Below are positions 11,373 through 24,005 of a stretch of DNA of 64,000 nt, in pieces; position 1 is the first letter of the stretch, and each line of letters begins with the position of its first letter. The position numbers and the translations under genes are program-made. The notes beneath the pieces are model-generated. The model was not told the DNA's origin. It saw only the letters and a list, made by a program, of their open reading frames with translations, and did no database searches. Source of the stretch: Torreya grandis (Eukaryota; Streptophyta; Pinopsida; Cupressales; Taxaceae); assembly GCA_037957365.1 (NCBI GenBank), contig JARHVA010004901.1, positions 671,001 through 735,000 on the forward strand. Reading direction: 5' to 3'.

Positions 11373-13289
11373 ATATATATAACTTTCATATCATACTTTT
11401 CTCATTTGCATTGCATTTTCATAGTTTGCATGTTCATCTACATATCAGACTTGTTATTCAATGATTATTTAGTTGATAGTATACATAATGTAAATAATTT
11501 TAGAATGAAACATATCACATTATTTAACTCTCACACTACCCTATCAACCCATGGAAAACATTTTCAAAATAATTATTACATTATTTATTTCCTTAGTTAT
11601 TATGAGCAGAGTACATCTATTTTCCATACATCTTATTGTATAACTTATAAAATGATAGCATATGGTCTAGTCTAGAGCCTTGTCCATGATATAGTATCCT
11701 TTTATGATGCCTTCTAAATTATAAAATCATCATGCTTAAAAATAAGTATCTTTATTTGCTTGTCTTGGTCTTTGGTGATGATCCCTTGAATCTTACTAGT
11801 TGCATAGGATCAAGATTCGGGAGTACAAGCTTGAAAATAAGAAAATTAGACACTTGTGTGAAAATCAAAATCCTATAAAAATGCAAAAAGTTAAATTCCA
11901 CATATCTTACCCCTTGCTAACCCTAGATGTTGAGCCCTCACACCTTACTAGTTGTATGGGATTAACAATGGGGATAGATGCCCTTACTCACCTATATCTA
12001 GCCTTTGGTTATGATCCCATGTGTCTTCCTAGTAAAATGAGACTAAGTGTAGGGGTCATAAAAATAAGTAAAAAAAATCCAAATGTATAAGCAATATCAA
12101 ATAAAAGAGTGTCCAAATATAAAGTTCTTCAAAAAAAATTCATATATGCCTATGTTTAATAAGGTAACCTTTTCCATATATCGATTTTATCAAGACTAGT
12201 TATCTGTAGATGAAACCAATAAATTTAGTGTTTTGTAAGTCTATAAAGAAGTAAGTTTTCCCCTTTTATCATAATGATTTTGGTCATCTTCCTTTTTCCT
12301 AAAAAATTTTTGTTTATGGTTTTCATTATTTATCACTTCACATTTATCCTACTCTCCTTTTCATTCATTGTTGCAAATTGAAATTCATATGTTGTGTAAG
12401 CAAAACAACTAGGTAGTCACTTTCAAAAAAAATGTTAGTGCATTTATAGTTTCATAAATTTATCCATCAAAATACATGATTTTCATACATTTTTTCCCAC
12501 ATATATATAATAATTTTCCATAGCATCATATCAAAATCAAAGAGATACATATACATCATCACATGGCTAGACATCTAGAGTGTGTAAACTAAAAAATCAA
12601 AACCTGAAAGTTAAATCCATAACACATGAATGATAAGTCACTAAGATAATCCAAAAAAACATATTTATATATGTGTGTATCATAATAAATATTGATTTTA
12701 TACAAAAATGATGTCCAATACAAGTTCCTCCATGGAGGGATAATGTACCTCAAGGCATCTCAAAAAGAATCAACATATACAATGGAATGGAAAAAATATA
12801 TATAATATGTCTTAGGATCCTATTGTCCTCTTATGAGAAGGTCCCAATGTAGAGGAATGTTGGGGACTTTCCTTTTGGTGATGTATCTTACTAGTGTCTC
12901 CCTCAAAGGTTGCCTCACCCTCTTCAATCTAAAGGCCAGTATGATGACCTATGTTTTCACCCCCCTCTAAATTTATTCTCCCTATTGTGTGGATGAAGGA
13001 TCTACCTCCTTTTCAAACCTTTATAACTAGCAGGGCCTATGATATCTTAATTATAGACAATAAGGTATTATTCTCCATCCTAAGTGTTATCACCATCATA
13101 TATACATCATACATTGGAGTGAAGACATTTGTGTGTCAGACAATCCCTACAAGAATTTGAGGATCTACCAAGAGATGGTCTCTAGTCTAGCTAGTGCTTA
13201 GCTAGAAAAGGTTGATCAAGGTATCCCTGATCATCCACTTCTAACCACCCATAGTAAATACAATCATAGATGATATAAAAATATAACAC
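11373..13289 (+). other. 3' non-coding part of element 2
   Basis: After the pol end the sequence is AT-rich. The open stretch running to 11675 encodes a hydrophobic tail by composition only. A block near 11768 (ctttggtgatgatcccttg) recurs in changed form near 12003 (cctttggttatgatcccatg). Short ORFs at 11800-12090 and 12951-13160 have no recognisable family. Confidence 0.45.
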
Positions 13290-14660
13290 ATTTTAAATCA
13301 ATTAAACAACTAAAAATCAAATTATAAGCTATAATTATAAATATGTAAGTCAAATTTTACTTGGGTCCCCCTCATGTCAATCAGGATTAAAATCATCCTC
13401 CATATCATTCTCTTCATATATATCTAGGTCCTCCTTTATCTTTACATACTTTGTAGCCTCACCATCTCCATCTCTTAGGTGTTGTTATTGTGCAGGGTCT
13501 TCTTGATCAGTGTCCTATTTTTATGGTGGTGGTGATGGGGGTGATGGTGGTCCCATATATTACTTCCCTAGTACACCTTGGCCTCCTCCTCCCATAGTTG
13601 GATATGGAGGAGGTCATTGTACAACTCTTGACTGAACCAGTCAAGTGAAGAACACCCATCTCATAAATGGATACCATGCTAATCAATTTATCCTCATCAC
13701 TCTCACCTCTTGTATGCCCCTATAAACAACCTCAAGGATGGGAAGGTTACCCACATAGGGAATATTAAACTACTGGGGCACCTTATTTATAAGGTGTACC
13801 TCAACCTATGAGATTCCATCCTAAACTAGAGTAACCCAAGTGGTTAATACAAGATAGGCCCCATCATTATCCCATTACCCAACCATGTCCTAGTAAGGTA
13901 GGGTGATTAGGTTAACCAATGTCAAAATCCCCACTACTCAGGGTAAATTATTAAAGGGCACATTTATCCATATAGTATCTCTAATGTACTTAGGCACTCC
14001 AATTAGTAATCTCCTCTAATAAGGGAGGATATATTCATAAATCTAGCCCATGATGACCATCTGGTCACTGATCAAAAGGTTCCCTAGATAAGCCACATGG
14101 TAGAAATCCCTATAATCTAGTAACTTTTGGCTCTTGGAATAACATGTTCCTCTCTCTTCAATGTGTCATATAATTAGTGAATAGCTAAATAATAACCTAC
14201 TAGTACCCTTATATCCCATTAACTAAGAGGTAAGGATGCCAATGATAGCCTTCCATAGTTTTGGGATCACTGATCCCTCAACCTAAGAAAACCCCATCCA
14301 TACTTCACACCCACATCAAGTTCATCAACATCTCCAAAATTATTTTCCTAACTCCAATCCCCATGGCTATTATCGAGAGATAAAATAGAATACCAACCCA
14401 TCATGGGAAGACCCATAATCTAGTAGACCTTAGCAAGAGTGATTCTCCACTCTCTTGAGGCATAAGGGGACACAAAAATGTTTTTATCAAAGTCCCAATA
14501 GGTCATAATATCATAAAGTAGTCAATTAGAGGCCAGGATGATCCTTGTTTGCATATTCTATAGGATCTTAGCATGATCAAGGATGGTCAGTTCATCAACC
14601 ATCAAAAGCATCAAGACTTTAGGAGCCACTCCTACTCTAGAGATATTCTCCACTATATGT
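13290..14660 (-). pseudogene. Antisense ORF relic with plant-mobile-domain-like motif
   Basis: Lies downstream of element 2 pol, on the opposite strand. From 14650 down one can read VAPKVLMLLMVDELTILDHA, then YWDFDKNIFVSPYA, then WRITLAKVY, a stop, and IMGLPMMG. This resembles the W(D/R)P...F.P.GE.T.TL.DVY.ITGLP.xG start of plant mobile domain proteins. Near 13640-13500 the minus strand carries a Pro-rich tail, as in the PMD relic of element 3. Tat elements are known to carry extra ORFs, often antisense between pol and the 3' LTR, and this fits. Many stops; no activity is possible. Similarity is weaker than for the element 3 copy, so the family call is tentative. Confidence 0.5.
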
Positions 14661-14786
14661 AAGGCCCCTAAAATAAAGTAAAGACCCTAGGTTAGCCTAA
14701 AAACTAACTCTGCTTATCTAAACAATAAAATTTACAAATTTTGGAGTCTAGTTCTAGTAAGTAAAACCACCCTTATTTGTAGGCAG

Positions 14787-14917
14787 TTGTTATGTAACCA
14801 TCATGATAACTACATAACTACCCTTGGTGATCATGTAATCACCTATGGTGGTGGTTACATAACCTCCCACCTATAGAAGGTGGTAGTTATAGAATTTTCA
14901 TAGTAGTTACATAATTG
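14787..14917. repeat. Cluster of GTTACATAAC-like words
   Basis: At least five variants of a short near-palindrome (gttatgtaacc, ctacataact, catgtaatcacc, gttacataacc, gttacataattg) lie within 130 bases. The spacing is irregular. Meaning unknown. Confidence 0.55.
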
Positions 14918-16139
14918 TTTGCCTATAAAGGGTTGTGGTTTCATCCTCAAGAGATAATTGTGTCTATTGGTTGCATTCCCTCCAAACCCGCCCAAAAATT
15001 CCCAAATTCTACCAAAAATGATGAAAAAATATTTTTCCTAATCTACCCTCCCCTATAAACATTTAAAAACTAATTTCTTTGAAATTGACTAGATTTCTAA
15101 CAAGATTTGATCAAAAGTGACAAAAATAGGGAAAAGGGGAAAAGGTAAAGGGGCAAAAAACTTACCCAATCATACCCTATAGTTATTTGCACTAGTAGAT
15201 TTGTTGTTCTCTTGTCTTCCTCCTCTTATTAACTACTTTCTCACTCAAAATGATCATAGGCAATCCAAAACTCAATAAGTCTCACAAACAATTAGCATAA
15301 ATAAATTGGTTTTTGGAAATATTTTGAATACATTGGCCCCAAACATGTAATTTTAGTTTAAATTTTTTCCATTTTTGGCATATTTTCATATTTTAAATTT
15401 TAAAAATTGTATTATTTTTAAATTCAATAACCCACATTCTATCAACTTTTCTATATTTGTGTAGCACATTTATAGTTTTACATGTCATAATCCACTTGGC
15501 ACAAGATTCAGTCCCCTAATAGGATGGTATAGGTAGTATATTTTTTCCCACATAAGTGGTATGTATTCTTATCCCTAGTTTTATTAGGCATTCTACTTTC
15601 TGCATTTTCATCAAATTTCACTTGATTCTCATCTTTCCTTTACATGTTGCACAGAGTCTCAATTGGATTTGCTATGCCACCAAGGTATGCAACATAAGTA
15701 TTTATAACTTAATATTTACCTTCCATATTCCATTAGTCCTTATTAATCCATGGCAAGACATCCTTTTGAGGGGAAATATGTATGCACCTTATTTTTTCAC
15801 AATGTGATATTCTTGACACAATAGGTTTGATGATAATGCAAGGACCTCTTAATGATTCTCAAATGGAAACTCTCTAACATTTTATCCTATTTTAATTCCC
15901 TCTCCCTCTCATTCTTCCCAAAATCCAATTTTCATTTTCCCTTGTAGTTTTCTTCAGTTTGTTTTCACCCTTTCTTATTGGTGACAAAACTAACCCTTTA
16001 AGTGACAAAACCACCCTATTCAGATATGGAACTGATGCCTTGGTGATAAGTTAATCATGATAGTTGTGTAAAATGACATGGTATTTATGTCCTAATAGAT
16101 TGGTTTTTAAATTAAAATATGACTATTTTATTAATACAT

Positions 16140-16184
16140 AGTGGTGGTTTCATCCTCATAGATGGTTATTACATAACCACCACT
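16140..16184. repeat. 10-base perfect inverted repeat, 25-base loop
   Basis: agtggtggtt at 16140-16149 pairs with aaccaccact at 16175-16184. The loop contains another gttattacataac-like word. It could form a hairpin; no known element is recognised. Confidence 0.6.
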
Positions 16185-17701
16185 ACAAATAGGAGTAGTT
16201 CCATCATAATTATTCCATCTCCCAAATTTAGCTCTCATGAATCATTCCTTTGCATGCTTTTCATGATTTTTTTAATTATTATTTATTTTTTCATCTTAAT
16301 TTCACCTAAAATTAGGTTTATCTCACTCATTATTCTATTTTCAATCATTTTGAGTCCTTCCCAAGTTTAATTCCTAATTCAACTTAGTTAAACTCCTTTC
16401 ATGTAAGCTCCATTACTATTCTACAAGTAAGCCAATTTTAGCTTGATTTTGGATCTAAAAATTTACATTATAATCTTAATATTTTTGAATATTTTATATT
16501 CATATCCTACAAAAATTGATTTACATCTTTTCTTTGATTGATTTCATGTTTGATTACACAGTTTTGGATAGGGAGAGTCATTGTTCTTATAACCTGATAT
16601 TTGTAAACAGTATCTTAAACTAGCCACAGTCAGTTTTTACTTATTTATAGATGTATCTATTATATTATTATTTAATTTTTGATATCAATATATTAATCCT
16701 CTATTTTTTATATTCCTGGCATCTTCTTTAGGCAAAAGCAACCAGCATACTGAGGACCACAATGCTATAAATTTCTTGCCTTCAGTTAGTCTACATCTAG
16801 ATCAAGTTGGAAGTTTTTAGTGTAGATTTATTTTTTTATTATAGCATATTAGACTATATTATTATTTATTATTTTATTTTCTTAAATATTCATTTTAAAA
16901 CAAAAATTAAAATTTGATAGGAGAAATAACTCTCATCATTTTCTCGTCTTTGTTATTAAAAAGCAATAGATAGGTTCTTTATTTTTCATTCCTTTCAGTA
17001 GATATAATTTCATTAGAATACAATATTTAAATAAAAATTTAGGAATATTTTAGGAAGAATTCCATACACATTCAGCTAACACAATAGTCAGTTTTCATAT
17101 TTAAAACAAATTTAATTGCTCTTAAAATAATTAACTAACAAACAACAAATCCCTAAACAAACTCTAAGTAAGCAAGTGGCCTTCACATTTCTAGTTTTCA
17201 CATTATTTTAGATCAATTTAAACATTTATATTATTTATATCAATAAAAAAATCATAATTTATTTTTCTTTCTTATTTTCAAAAAAATCATTTAAACCTTT
17301 CATGTAATAAGTAGGAAAGTTGGAAAGCTAGCTTAGTTTATTGGTTTGCAAGAAATTTGTAAAAGCATTAGAGTGTTGTTATTTTGTACTATATTATTTA
17401 TTTAATTGTTTGAATATATATTAAATTCAATTCAATTTGAATCCATATCTACAATTAAAAACAAAAACTACAAAAAACACATGCACTTAGGTTACATTTA
17501 GACAAAACTAGGAAAATTCAGCATCTTGCATAATAGGATAAATCTCTTTCTCTCTCTTTACAAACATTGCCAAATCATTAGAAAAGAATAAAAAAAGGTT
17601 TTGATATAATTAATTTTTATTTTTTTAATTTATTTAATTTTATAATTTAAATTTTAGAAAGAAATCATTTTACTTCCAAGTTAAAAATAATGAAAACATT
17701 A

Positions 17702-17975
17702 TTAAAAGCCTTGTCTAGTCGGACAAGCCAAAAATAAAAACAAACCTTGCTTCCAATAACATAGAAAGTCCTTGAAAATTCTATATAGACAAGTTAATAT
17801 GATTACACATTTCCTAATACCTCTTGGATGAGACTTCTTGAAACACCTGGTCTTGTTAGAGATGCTCTTTTCTGCAGGGTTAGAGCACCCAATCCAATAG
17901 TTGGCATACGATCTTGTATTAATATTGAGCTTAAGAGAGATATTCCATTCCACATTGATCCCTAACCTCATTGTA
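17702..17975. other. Unidentified coding-like island
   Basis: About 270 bases that are less AT-rich than their surroundings and open on both strands: minus 17971-17702 in full (89 residues), and a plus frame over about 17826-17968 that ends in a stop after HIDP. A tcttttctgcag string near 17866 looks like a plant 3' splice site on the plus strand. I do not recognise either protein. It could be an exon fragment captured by or left among transposons, or chance. There is no start context, no second exon and no neighbour that helps. Confidence 0.35.
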
Positions 17976-18879
17976 AATTATCTAAATGGATTATAATAAA
18001 AATAAAAAATTCATGGTCCCCCCATCATTATCCTTCCTCATAATAGAGGTCATCACTATAATGTTATCCAGACCTAGTTTCTCATTCTCACCTCCTTTTT
18101 CTCCTTGAGTCTAGCCTCATCTTATATCATTCACATTTGTGGATGACATTGACTGGAAATATCCAACATAATAGAGTATATCTCTTCTTTTGATTCATTT
18201 AACCTAATTCCCCACATTTACCTAGTCCTAATATCAACTAGAAGGTTCACCTTCTTGTGATCTTGTAAATTGAAGAACCTTGTATCTTTATTTTTGCATA
18301 GCTTGACACTCTCAACGAGCATCATGATTATACTGAGTTATTATGGTTCCATTTTTAGAACCCATTACTTCAAACCATTCTAAATTTTATTCCACCTAAC
18401 AACCCACCCAATATGTATCTCTTTCATTACGTCAGTGTCCTCAGCCTGATCTCTTCAAGGAATTGAGTCCATAGTTTAGCATGTGTTATTTGTGTGTACA
18501 CAAACCCCTACCCAAGGTTGATTTTTCCTTTGATAGATGTTTCCCTTATCCATTTTTTTATATACCCTTTTACATCCTACTTTACAAATATTAATTTAAA
18601 TATATTATTCCAAAAAAGGCCTTCAAATATCCATGAGAGATATAAAGCCATAAAAAACTTAAAAACTTGAAAAATCTTAAAAATACTAAAAAATCAAACA
18701 TTTAAAAAAAGGATTAAAACCTCAAAAAGAGATATAAATTAAAAATATTTAAACTATTTATCATCACATTCACCAATGGTCCTTGGTCATGTTATGGATG
18801 GCACTATTTATAAACCTATGTGGGTAACTTCCCCTTCTATTTGAGCCATCTATCAGGTGGGAATCTCTTATCCTGTAAT
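17976..18879. other. Non-coding stretch, nothing recognised
   Basis: AT-rich; no coding frame or repeat boundary that I can support. Confidence 0.4.
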
Positions 18880-19320
18880 GATAATTTTCATTATACATTA
18901 TCATATCTTCATTATCCTCTCATTTTTAGGAGAAATACATTGGTTTGAGATCCACACAGACTATGTAAGCAGTGATTGGATGCATGTGGAATCTCTAGTC
19001 AGTTCGGCCACTCTTATCATCATCCATTTTTTCCAACCAAATTTAACACTCCCATCATTTTGAAAGCTAATAAATTCAATAATCATCATTTTATGAGATA
19101 ATAATTTACATTCTCTCATCATTTTATGATTTCATTCCCTTTTTATCTATCAATTGCATCTTATCTCTTATCATTTCCATTTTTCTTGACTTATTTCCCA
19201 AGAGAACTATATTTGTCCTAAATTCCATAATGGACTATGTAGGTAGTTTTTGGATGTATGGGAAATCTTGGGTCAGCTCATCCACTTCCTTCCTCTTCTT
19301 TTATTTGTCCCATACCAAAG
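18880..19320. repeat. Diverged tandem duplication, period about 274
   Basis: gactatgtaagcag...ttggatg at 18959 recurs as gactatgtaggtag...ttggatg at 19233, and the flanking blocks (tcatttttaggagaaat versus tttttcttgac, gtcagttcggccac versus gtcagctcatccac) follow in the same order. Two old copies. Confidence 0.65.
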
Positions 19321-20023
19321 TTGTAAAAACATTTATCTAGAATGTCTCATGTGTTTGGGGTAGAACCTATGAGTAATACATGCACAAATGGTTAATTAGT
19401 TACTTGCTTGATCCATTTTGATTATTTGTTTGTGTATACTTTTTTGATTAATTTTTGAAATGTTTTATTTTTTTCTTTTTTTAGTTGCCTTTGGCTTATT
19501 TCATTATGTTTACACTTCGATATTTATTCTTAATATCTCGACCCTAGGTTGTTTACATTATACTTTAATCAATTTTTTACGCTTATGACATCCAATGTTA
19601 TCATGATTCATTTATAATTATGGTATATGATGTCAAATGCAAAATCAAAAATAAAATTCTAGAGGTCTAATAGGCAATGTTATGGCAATACATCTCCTTG
19701 TCTACTATTCACAAAATAATTAAATACATAACATGGATAATCTATATGCTACTCATGATACATATCCACAAAAGAGTGTATATAAAAAGTCATAAATGTA
19801 TTTTCAACATGATCCAATGCCAAATCATATCATATCACATTTATAGTATAATAAAAGACATCTAACACATTTTCTACTCATATCTACAATATTACCATAG
19901 CATAATCATGCCAAACAAATCTAATACATCCAATATCAACATGAACAACAAAATAATAATATGCATCCAATCACAGTTTTTATTATATCATCATGAGGCC
20001 ATAAAAACAACTGATTCAAAGAG

Positions 20024-20027
<4 letters not shown>
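19321..20027. other. Non-coding stretch, nothing recognised
   Basis: AT-rich with no supported feature. Confidence 0.4.
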
Positions 20028-20079
<52 letters not shown>

Positions 20080-20294
20080 GTATATATATATATATGTATA
20101 TATATATATGTATATATATATGTATATGTATATATGTATATATATATGTATATATACATATATATATACATACATATATATATATATATATATACATATA
20201 TATATACACACACACATATATATATACACATATATATACATATATATATATATATGTATATATATACATATACATATATATATATATATGTATG

Positions 20295-20325
<31 letters not shown>

Positions 20326-20348
20326 ATGTATATATATATATATGTATA

Positions 20349-20381
<33 letters not shown>
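20028..20381. repeat. Long compound TA / TATATG / TATACA microsatellite
   Basis: About 354 bases made almost only of TA runs interrupted by tatg, tacaca and tgtg steps. Long ORFs on both strands here (Ile-Tyr repeats) are artefacts of the repeat. Confidence 0.98.
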
Positions 20382-20382
<1 letters not shown>

Positions 20383-20699
20383 AAATTCTATGTACATGAA
20401 TAAGATAAAAAATGGATGTTATATATCTCGCAAGACCAAATGTCATATACATCATGAATATATACAAGTCATAATACAAAGTACAAAAACTTATCATTAT
20501 GTGCCAATCAGTTTTAACTATGAGTATCTTTGTGTCATGTGGTCTCTCTTATCCTCTTTTTCTATTGTGGTGGTCCCATGGGACCTAGTGGTGGAAAAAG
20601 TGGTGGTTGATTCACTGACTTCCCTGATGTCAAAGTACAATGTGTCTTCAACCTCATGGATCTATAATATGATATTTTTACCTTATGAGCCTCAATATT
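20382..20699. other. Non-coding stretch, nothing recognised
   Basis: Between the microsatellite and the PMD tail; may be the 3' flank of the antisense PMD ORF. No supported feature. Confidence 0.35.
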
Positions 20700-21551
20700 A
20701 GGTGTTTTACCCTCTATAGGTATGGCCACATCATACAAGATATGATAATAAGATACCTTTCCCTTAGCTTGAAAGTTCTTAAGAATAATCTATGCAAAAC
20801 CTAGTTATGTAATCCCCTGACATGTTGTATCCTACTCCCTATGAATCCTCTATACATCTTCCATAAAAATGTCTCTCTAGGCTTGAATTGCTATCAGTTG
20901 GGCCACCTATACCTTTGGTGAGGCATTATCTAACTAAAGGGATATTATTTGACTATATTTGGCTATCATTTTTTACTAAAGTCGGGTACCCTAGCCTAAA
21001 AACCATTTATCTCAGCCACCCTCTAGTAATTTCCTCCTCAAGATTGTTTGTATTTATACCTAATCTAATTGTACCTAAAGCACCCACCTAACTTATTTCC
21101 GCTATCTCCATCTATGTATCCTAACTATCCATATCATGTTTACCTCCAATCTTCATATTTGTCTTCGGTCTAGGTTGATGTCATTTGTGTGGATCATGTT
21201 ATATCTCTCTAAATCCACATCCATTAGTGTTTGTCCCTATCCTAGTACATATACTATTGGCACTAGTATCCATTATCTTAGGGAACCCTAGGGCACTATC
21301 AATCTCTTGATTCAAAACTAAACCTTCCATGTTGTATATATCATTATAATTCATGCATCTATTTGGACCCATCTATAAGCATAAATTACTTGTGGTATCC
21401 CTGGATAGCTATAACTAGCCAGGTACCTATCTATAAGTTGTTCCATTGCACTAATCTCCATAGACACATGTGAAAAGAAGTATGGACCAGTTGGCACATC
21501 CTGATGCATACCAAACTAGGGAAACATTGTTTAATTCAACGTTTTATAGAG
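20700..21551 (-). pseudogene. C-terminal part of a plant-mobile-domain ORF relic
   Basis: Reading down from about 21515 there is an open segment GMHQDVPTGPYFFSHVSMEI, then AMEQLIDRYLASYSYPGIPQ. This parallels the tail of the PMD relic in element 3 (GPP, then NISIVKIDYYT, ALRAHLEIPRYV, near 41950-42060). It ends abruptly at 21552, where a truncated LTR of element 7 begins. The matching N-part, in the same orientation, resumes on the other side of element 7 at 56690-57600. I infer that they were one ORF. About 1 kb of the middle, judged against element 3, is missing. Confidence 0.55.
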
Positions 21552-22063
21552 TGTTTTTGATAAGTTCCCTTGGTCTTTTTGGTATTTTTGCTAGGTGTAT
21601 GCTAGGTAAGGAATGAAAGAGAGTCGATCTTGTATTTATATCAATCCTTTTGGATTAATAAATCAAATTAAATCACTTAATATAACCATTAGGATACATT
21701 TAATTTTCAAATTAGATGAATTTAGATCACTATACATTTATGTCGAGTCATGACACTAACATCAAAGTTGTGTTTATCCTAGATGTTAATGTCTAGGAAG
21801 CAAGAAAGTAGGTACAAGTTCAAAACTTATAGAGATAGAAGATAAGTACATTTTAAGAATTTTGGGAAAGATAGAAGGCCTAGTTCATCAATGTAAGACT
21901 AGTTGAACTAAGATATATAGGCCAAGTGGTGCAAGATAGAGTATATCCAAGACTTACAAAAGTGGGAAAGGTCCAAAACATAGAGAAAAAACCAAGGTCT
22001 AATTTTTCCAAGTGTACAATACCTAGGTGATATATAATCCATAAATATCATCTACATGTACCA
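21552..22063 (-). repeat. Truncated 3' LTR of element 7
   Basis: Matches 56209-56686 over its whole length with many point differences. It holds the U3 end (right side) and the TATA box but lacks the rest of the LTR, including the conserved stem-loop region. The left end joins PMD sequence directly, pointing to a deletion that removed about 0.8 kb of LTR. Confidence 0.75.
21631..21642 (-). promoter_or_regulatory. TATA box in U3 of the truncated LTR
   Basis: Minus strand reads gatataaataca, in the same position as 56289-56300 in the other LTR. Confidence 0.6.
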
Positions 22064-22074
22064 CCCCCCATCTA
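22064..22074 (-). promoter_or_regulatory. Polypurine tract of element 7
   Basis: Minus strand reads tagatggggg directly before an LTR that starts TGGTACATG. The tract primes plus-strand DNA synthesis; its place next to TG supports the LTR edge. Confidence 0.6.
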
Positions 22075-23189
22075 ATCTAGTAATGAAATTTCTAGTTTAA
22101 AATAGAGGAATACATACCTCAGTGTGTATAACACACCTTATCTTTGCATGTGCCCAACTCGAGTTCTTTACTGGTGATTGACCTACAACTATGAACATGT
22201 TACAGTATATAATCAGTGCATATAATATAAGTTGAAATTACTTGAAATAGATTGAAAGTGAAACAACAAGGTTTAAGAGTACACTTGCATGTTGATGTAA
22301 CCACCTTACTTATTGGCAAGTTGATTTGAAAAAGATGTATCATTATAAGTATCTAAAATTATGATTAGTACCAATATAGATAAATATTTAAAGTGCATAT
22401 ATCCAAGGAGATAAATAGATAGAGAGAGATTAGAAGGCTCATGCCCCCAACCTTGGAGAAAAAGTTAGTTTCCACCTAGAAATTAAGATTAGCTCAAACA
22501 TATAACCTAATGATACTTATAACTTGGTGCCCCCACTATATGTGGAGCAATCTAAAAATTTAAAAGAGTACCAATGTGGAGGACAAGTTTCTAAAACATG
22601 CCCTCATTGTAGTCTAGAGATGTTGAATATTGAATAAGTGTGTAGAACATGCTTTCAAATCATGCCCCCACTGAATCTAAAAACTTTGAATGTGTGTATT
22701 CCATGTCTATATGACATTCCCCAACTGATATCCCCCCTTTTAAGGTGAGTGAAGAATAGAAATTGGTAGTTACCACACCTCAAAAGAATAAGATGACTTT
22801 CTAATATGTGAATAGAACCATATATCATATATAAGGAATATATCTAAGTAGATGTACTATTAAAGCACATAAAACTATTGTGATCACATGAAGGGATAAT
22901 ATGTGTTACACATAATTTTAGTATCATTAGGATTATATATGTAACTAGTATTAAAGAGTATGTTTAAGACCAGTGTTTTGTTTTGAATAAATGGCTTCTG
23001 AATAAATGGTTTGATAATTTAAGTATTTTTGTATGAAAAAAAACCACACCATAGTTTGGAGCTTATTTCTTGGAAATGGATGTTTGTTGCATGTTTTCAT
23101 CATTGCCAACCTGTGGGATATAAATTGGAAAAGCATTGCACATCTTATCTTACTCATTATAAAAAGATACATTTTGGTCATTTTGTAAC
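22075..23189 (-). other. 3' non-coding region of element 7
   Basis: No pol motifs. Contains repeated catgccccca words (22439, 22527, 22598, 22661), which are TGGGGGCATG on the element RNA. The ORF at 23181-22951 follows gag but shows no family motif. Confidence 0.5.
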
Positions 23190-24005
23190 ATTACCATTTG
23201 GGATTGTTATTTAATAAAAATTGATTTGGATATTTTTTTGGAATATTTGGTATATCTTTTGGAGAATTTGGAACATTATAAAATTTCACATCATTTGAAG
23301 ACTCATCCACCTTTAATGATGTATCATTTGAATCTTGAGGTGGATGTGGAAAAGGTGCCTCATTTTGTGTTTGAGGATCTTTTTTTACCCATTTTTGTTC
23401 ATTTGACATCTTTGCTTTGGTAGAATTTATGTTTTGTATCTTTTGTTTCAATGGAAAACAAAAATCAATATGGTAACCATGCATTCTATAATATGCACAA
23501 TAATATTTGGATTTTTTGTATAGGATGCATAGGAGGTAATTTGATCAAATTATTTATAAGCATCTCCCTTAGAATATCATTTGACCTCTTGGTAGGATTT
23601 TGTTCACTTTTATAATCATTGTAATTAGGTGACTTTGGTTTTGGCTTCCAATATTGATTTTTATTAGGCACATTATTGGTATGCGAAGATGCAAACACCT
23701 GGTTCACACTAGCATAATGTGGATTATCTGTATATAAAATATGATTTTACAATAAAGTGATATTTGAATTTAGATATTATTTTTGATTTTATAACTCATG
23801 CATTATCTTGTCCATGCTGGTAATTTGATATTTTAGGTCTTCACAAACACAAACCCTAGATATTTGAGACTGATTACTTTTATTTGAAACTATAAGGTTG
23901 GCCACATTATCCCTTATATAAGTGATAGTTTGGACCTAGTTAGAGGGGTGAGAGATATCATCCTCCTTAGGCTCATGAGGATCAAGAGGTTTCTTTCTAA
24001 CCATT
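23190..24005 (-). pseudogene. gag remnant of element 7
   Basis: Begins with ATG at 24003 (MVRKKPLDPHEPKEDD) and continues with a helical N-part (VANLIVSNKSNQSQ, then DLKYQITSMDKIM). A Lys/Pro-rich segment follows and then a knuckle-like box CAYYRMHGYHIDFC near 23495-23450, followed by LKQKIQNI. This CxYHxxxGHxxxxC-xLKxKIQxLI pattern is typical of gag ends in Tat-like gypsy elements. The central capsid domain is missing and there is a frameshift near 23490 between two open parts (23707-23486 and 23484-23191). Past the box it is acidic and Pro-rich. The protein would not assemble; it may be a deletion derivative. Confidence 0.7.

Larger units (their letters stand above)
4560..14660 (+). mobile_element. 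Element 2: decayed Tat-like Ty3/gypsy element
   Basis: Plus-strand relic holding, in order, protease (4620-4935), second RNase H (6300-6840), a repeat-filled linker (6841-8579), RT (8580-9285), RNase H (9620-10110), integrase and tail (10240-11372), a 3' non-coding part and an antisense mobile-domain-like ORF (14660-13290). The second RNase H lies upstream of RT, unlike in element 3, where it lies between RNase H and integrase. LTRs, primer-binding site and gag were not found, so the outer limits are provisional. An alternative is two overlapping fragments of different elements. Confidence 0.75.
14661..17701. other. Long non-coding AT-rich stretch
   Basis: No supported gene. The words tgtaaggcccctaaaataaa at about 14656 could start an LTR, but no partner copy was found. 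A segment like gtggtttcatcctca occurs at about 14935 and 16145 with loosely similar surroundings, 1.2 kb apart. From 16600 to 17690 the sequence is very AT-rich with tattatt runs. ORFs at 15556-15807 and 16119-16370 are AT-rich chance frames. Confidence 0.4.

Noticed and set aside
11274..11675. Possible envelope-like ORF after pol, with a hydrophobic stretch
   Set aside because: The first third is the pol C-terminus. The hydrophobic part follows from AT-rich codons and has no signal peptide, cleavage site or conserved motif.
17702..17975. Plastid or mitochondrial insertion
   Set aside because: Neither translation resembles an organellar protein I recognise, so I left it unidentified.
19908..20701. 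Long overlapping ORFs on both strands
   Set aside because: They read Ile-Tyr repeats through the TA microsatellite and are artefacts of composition.
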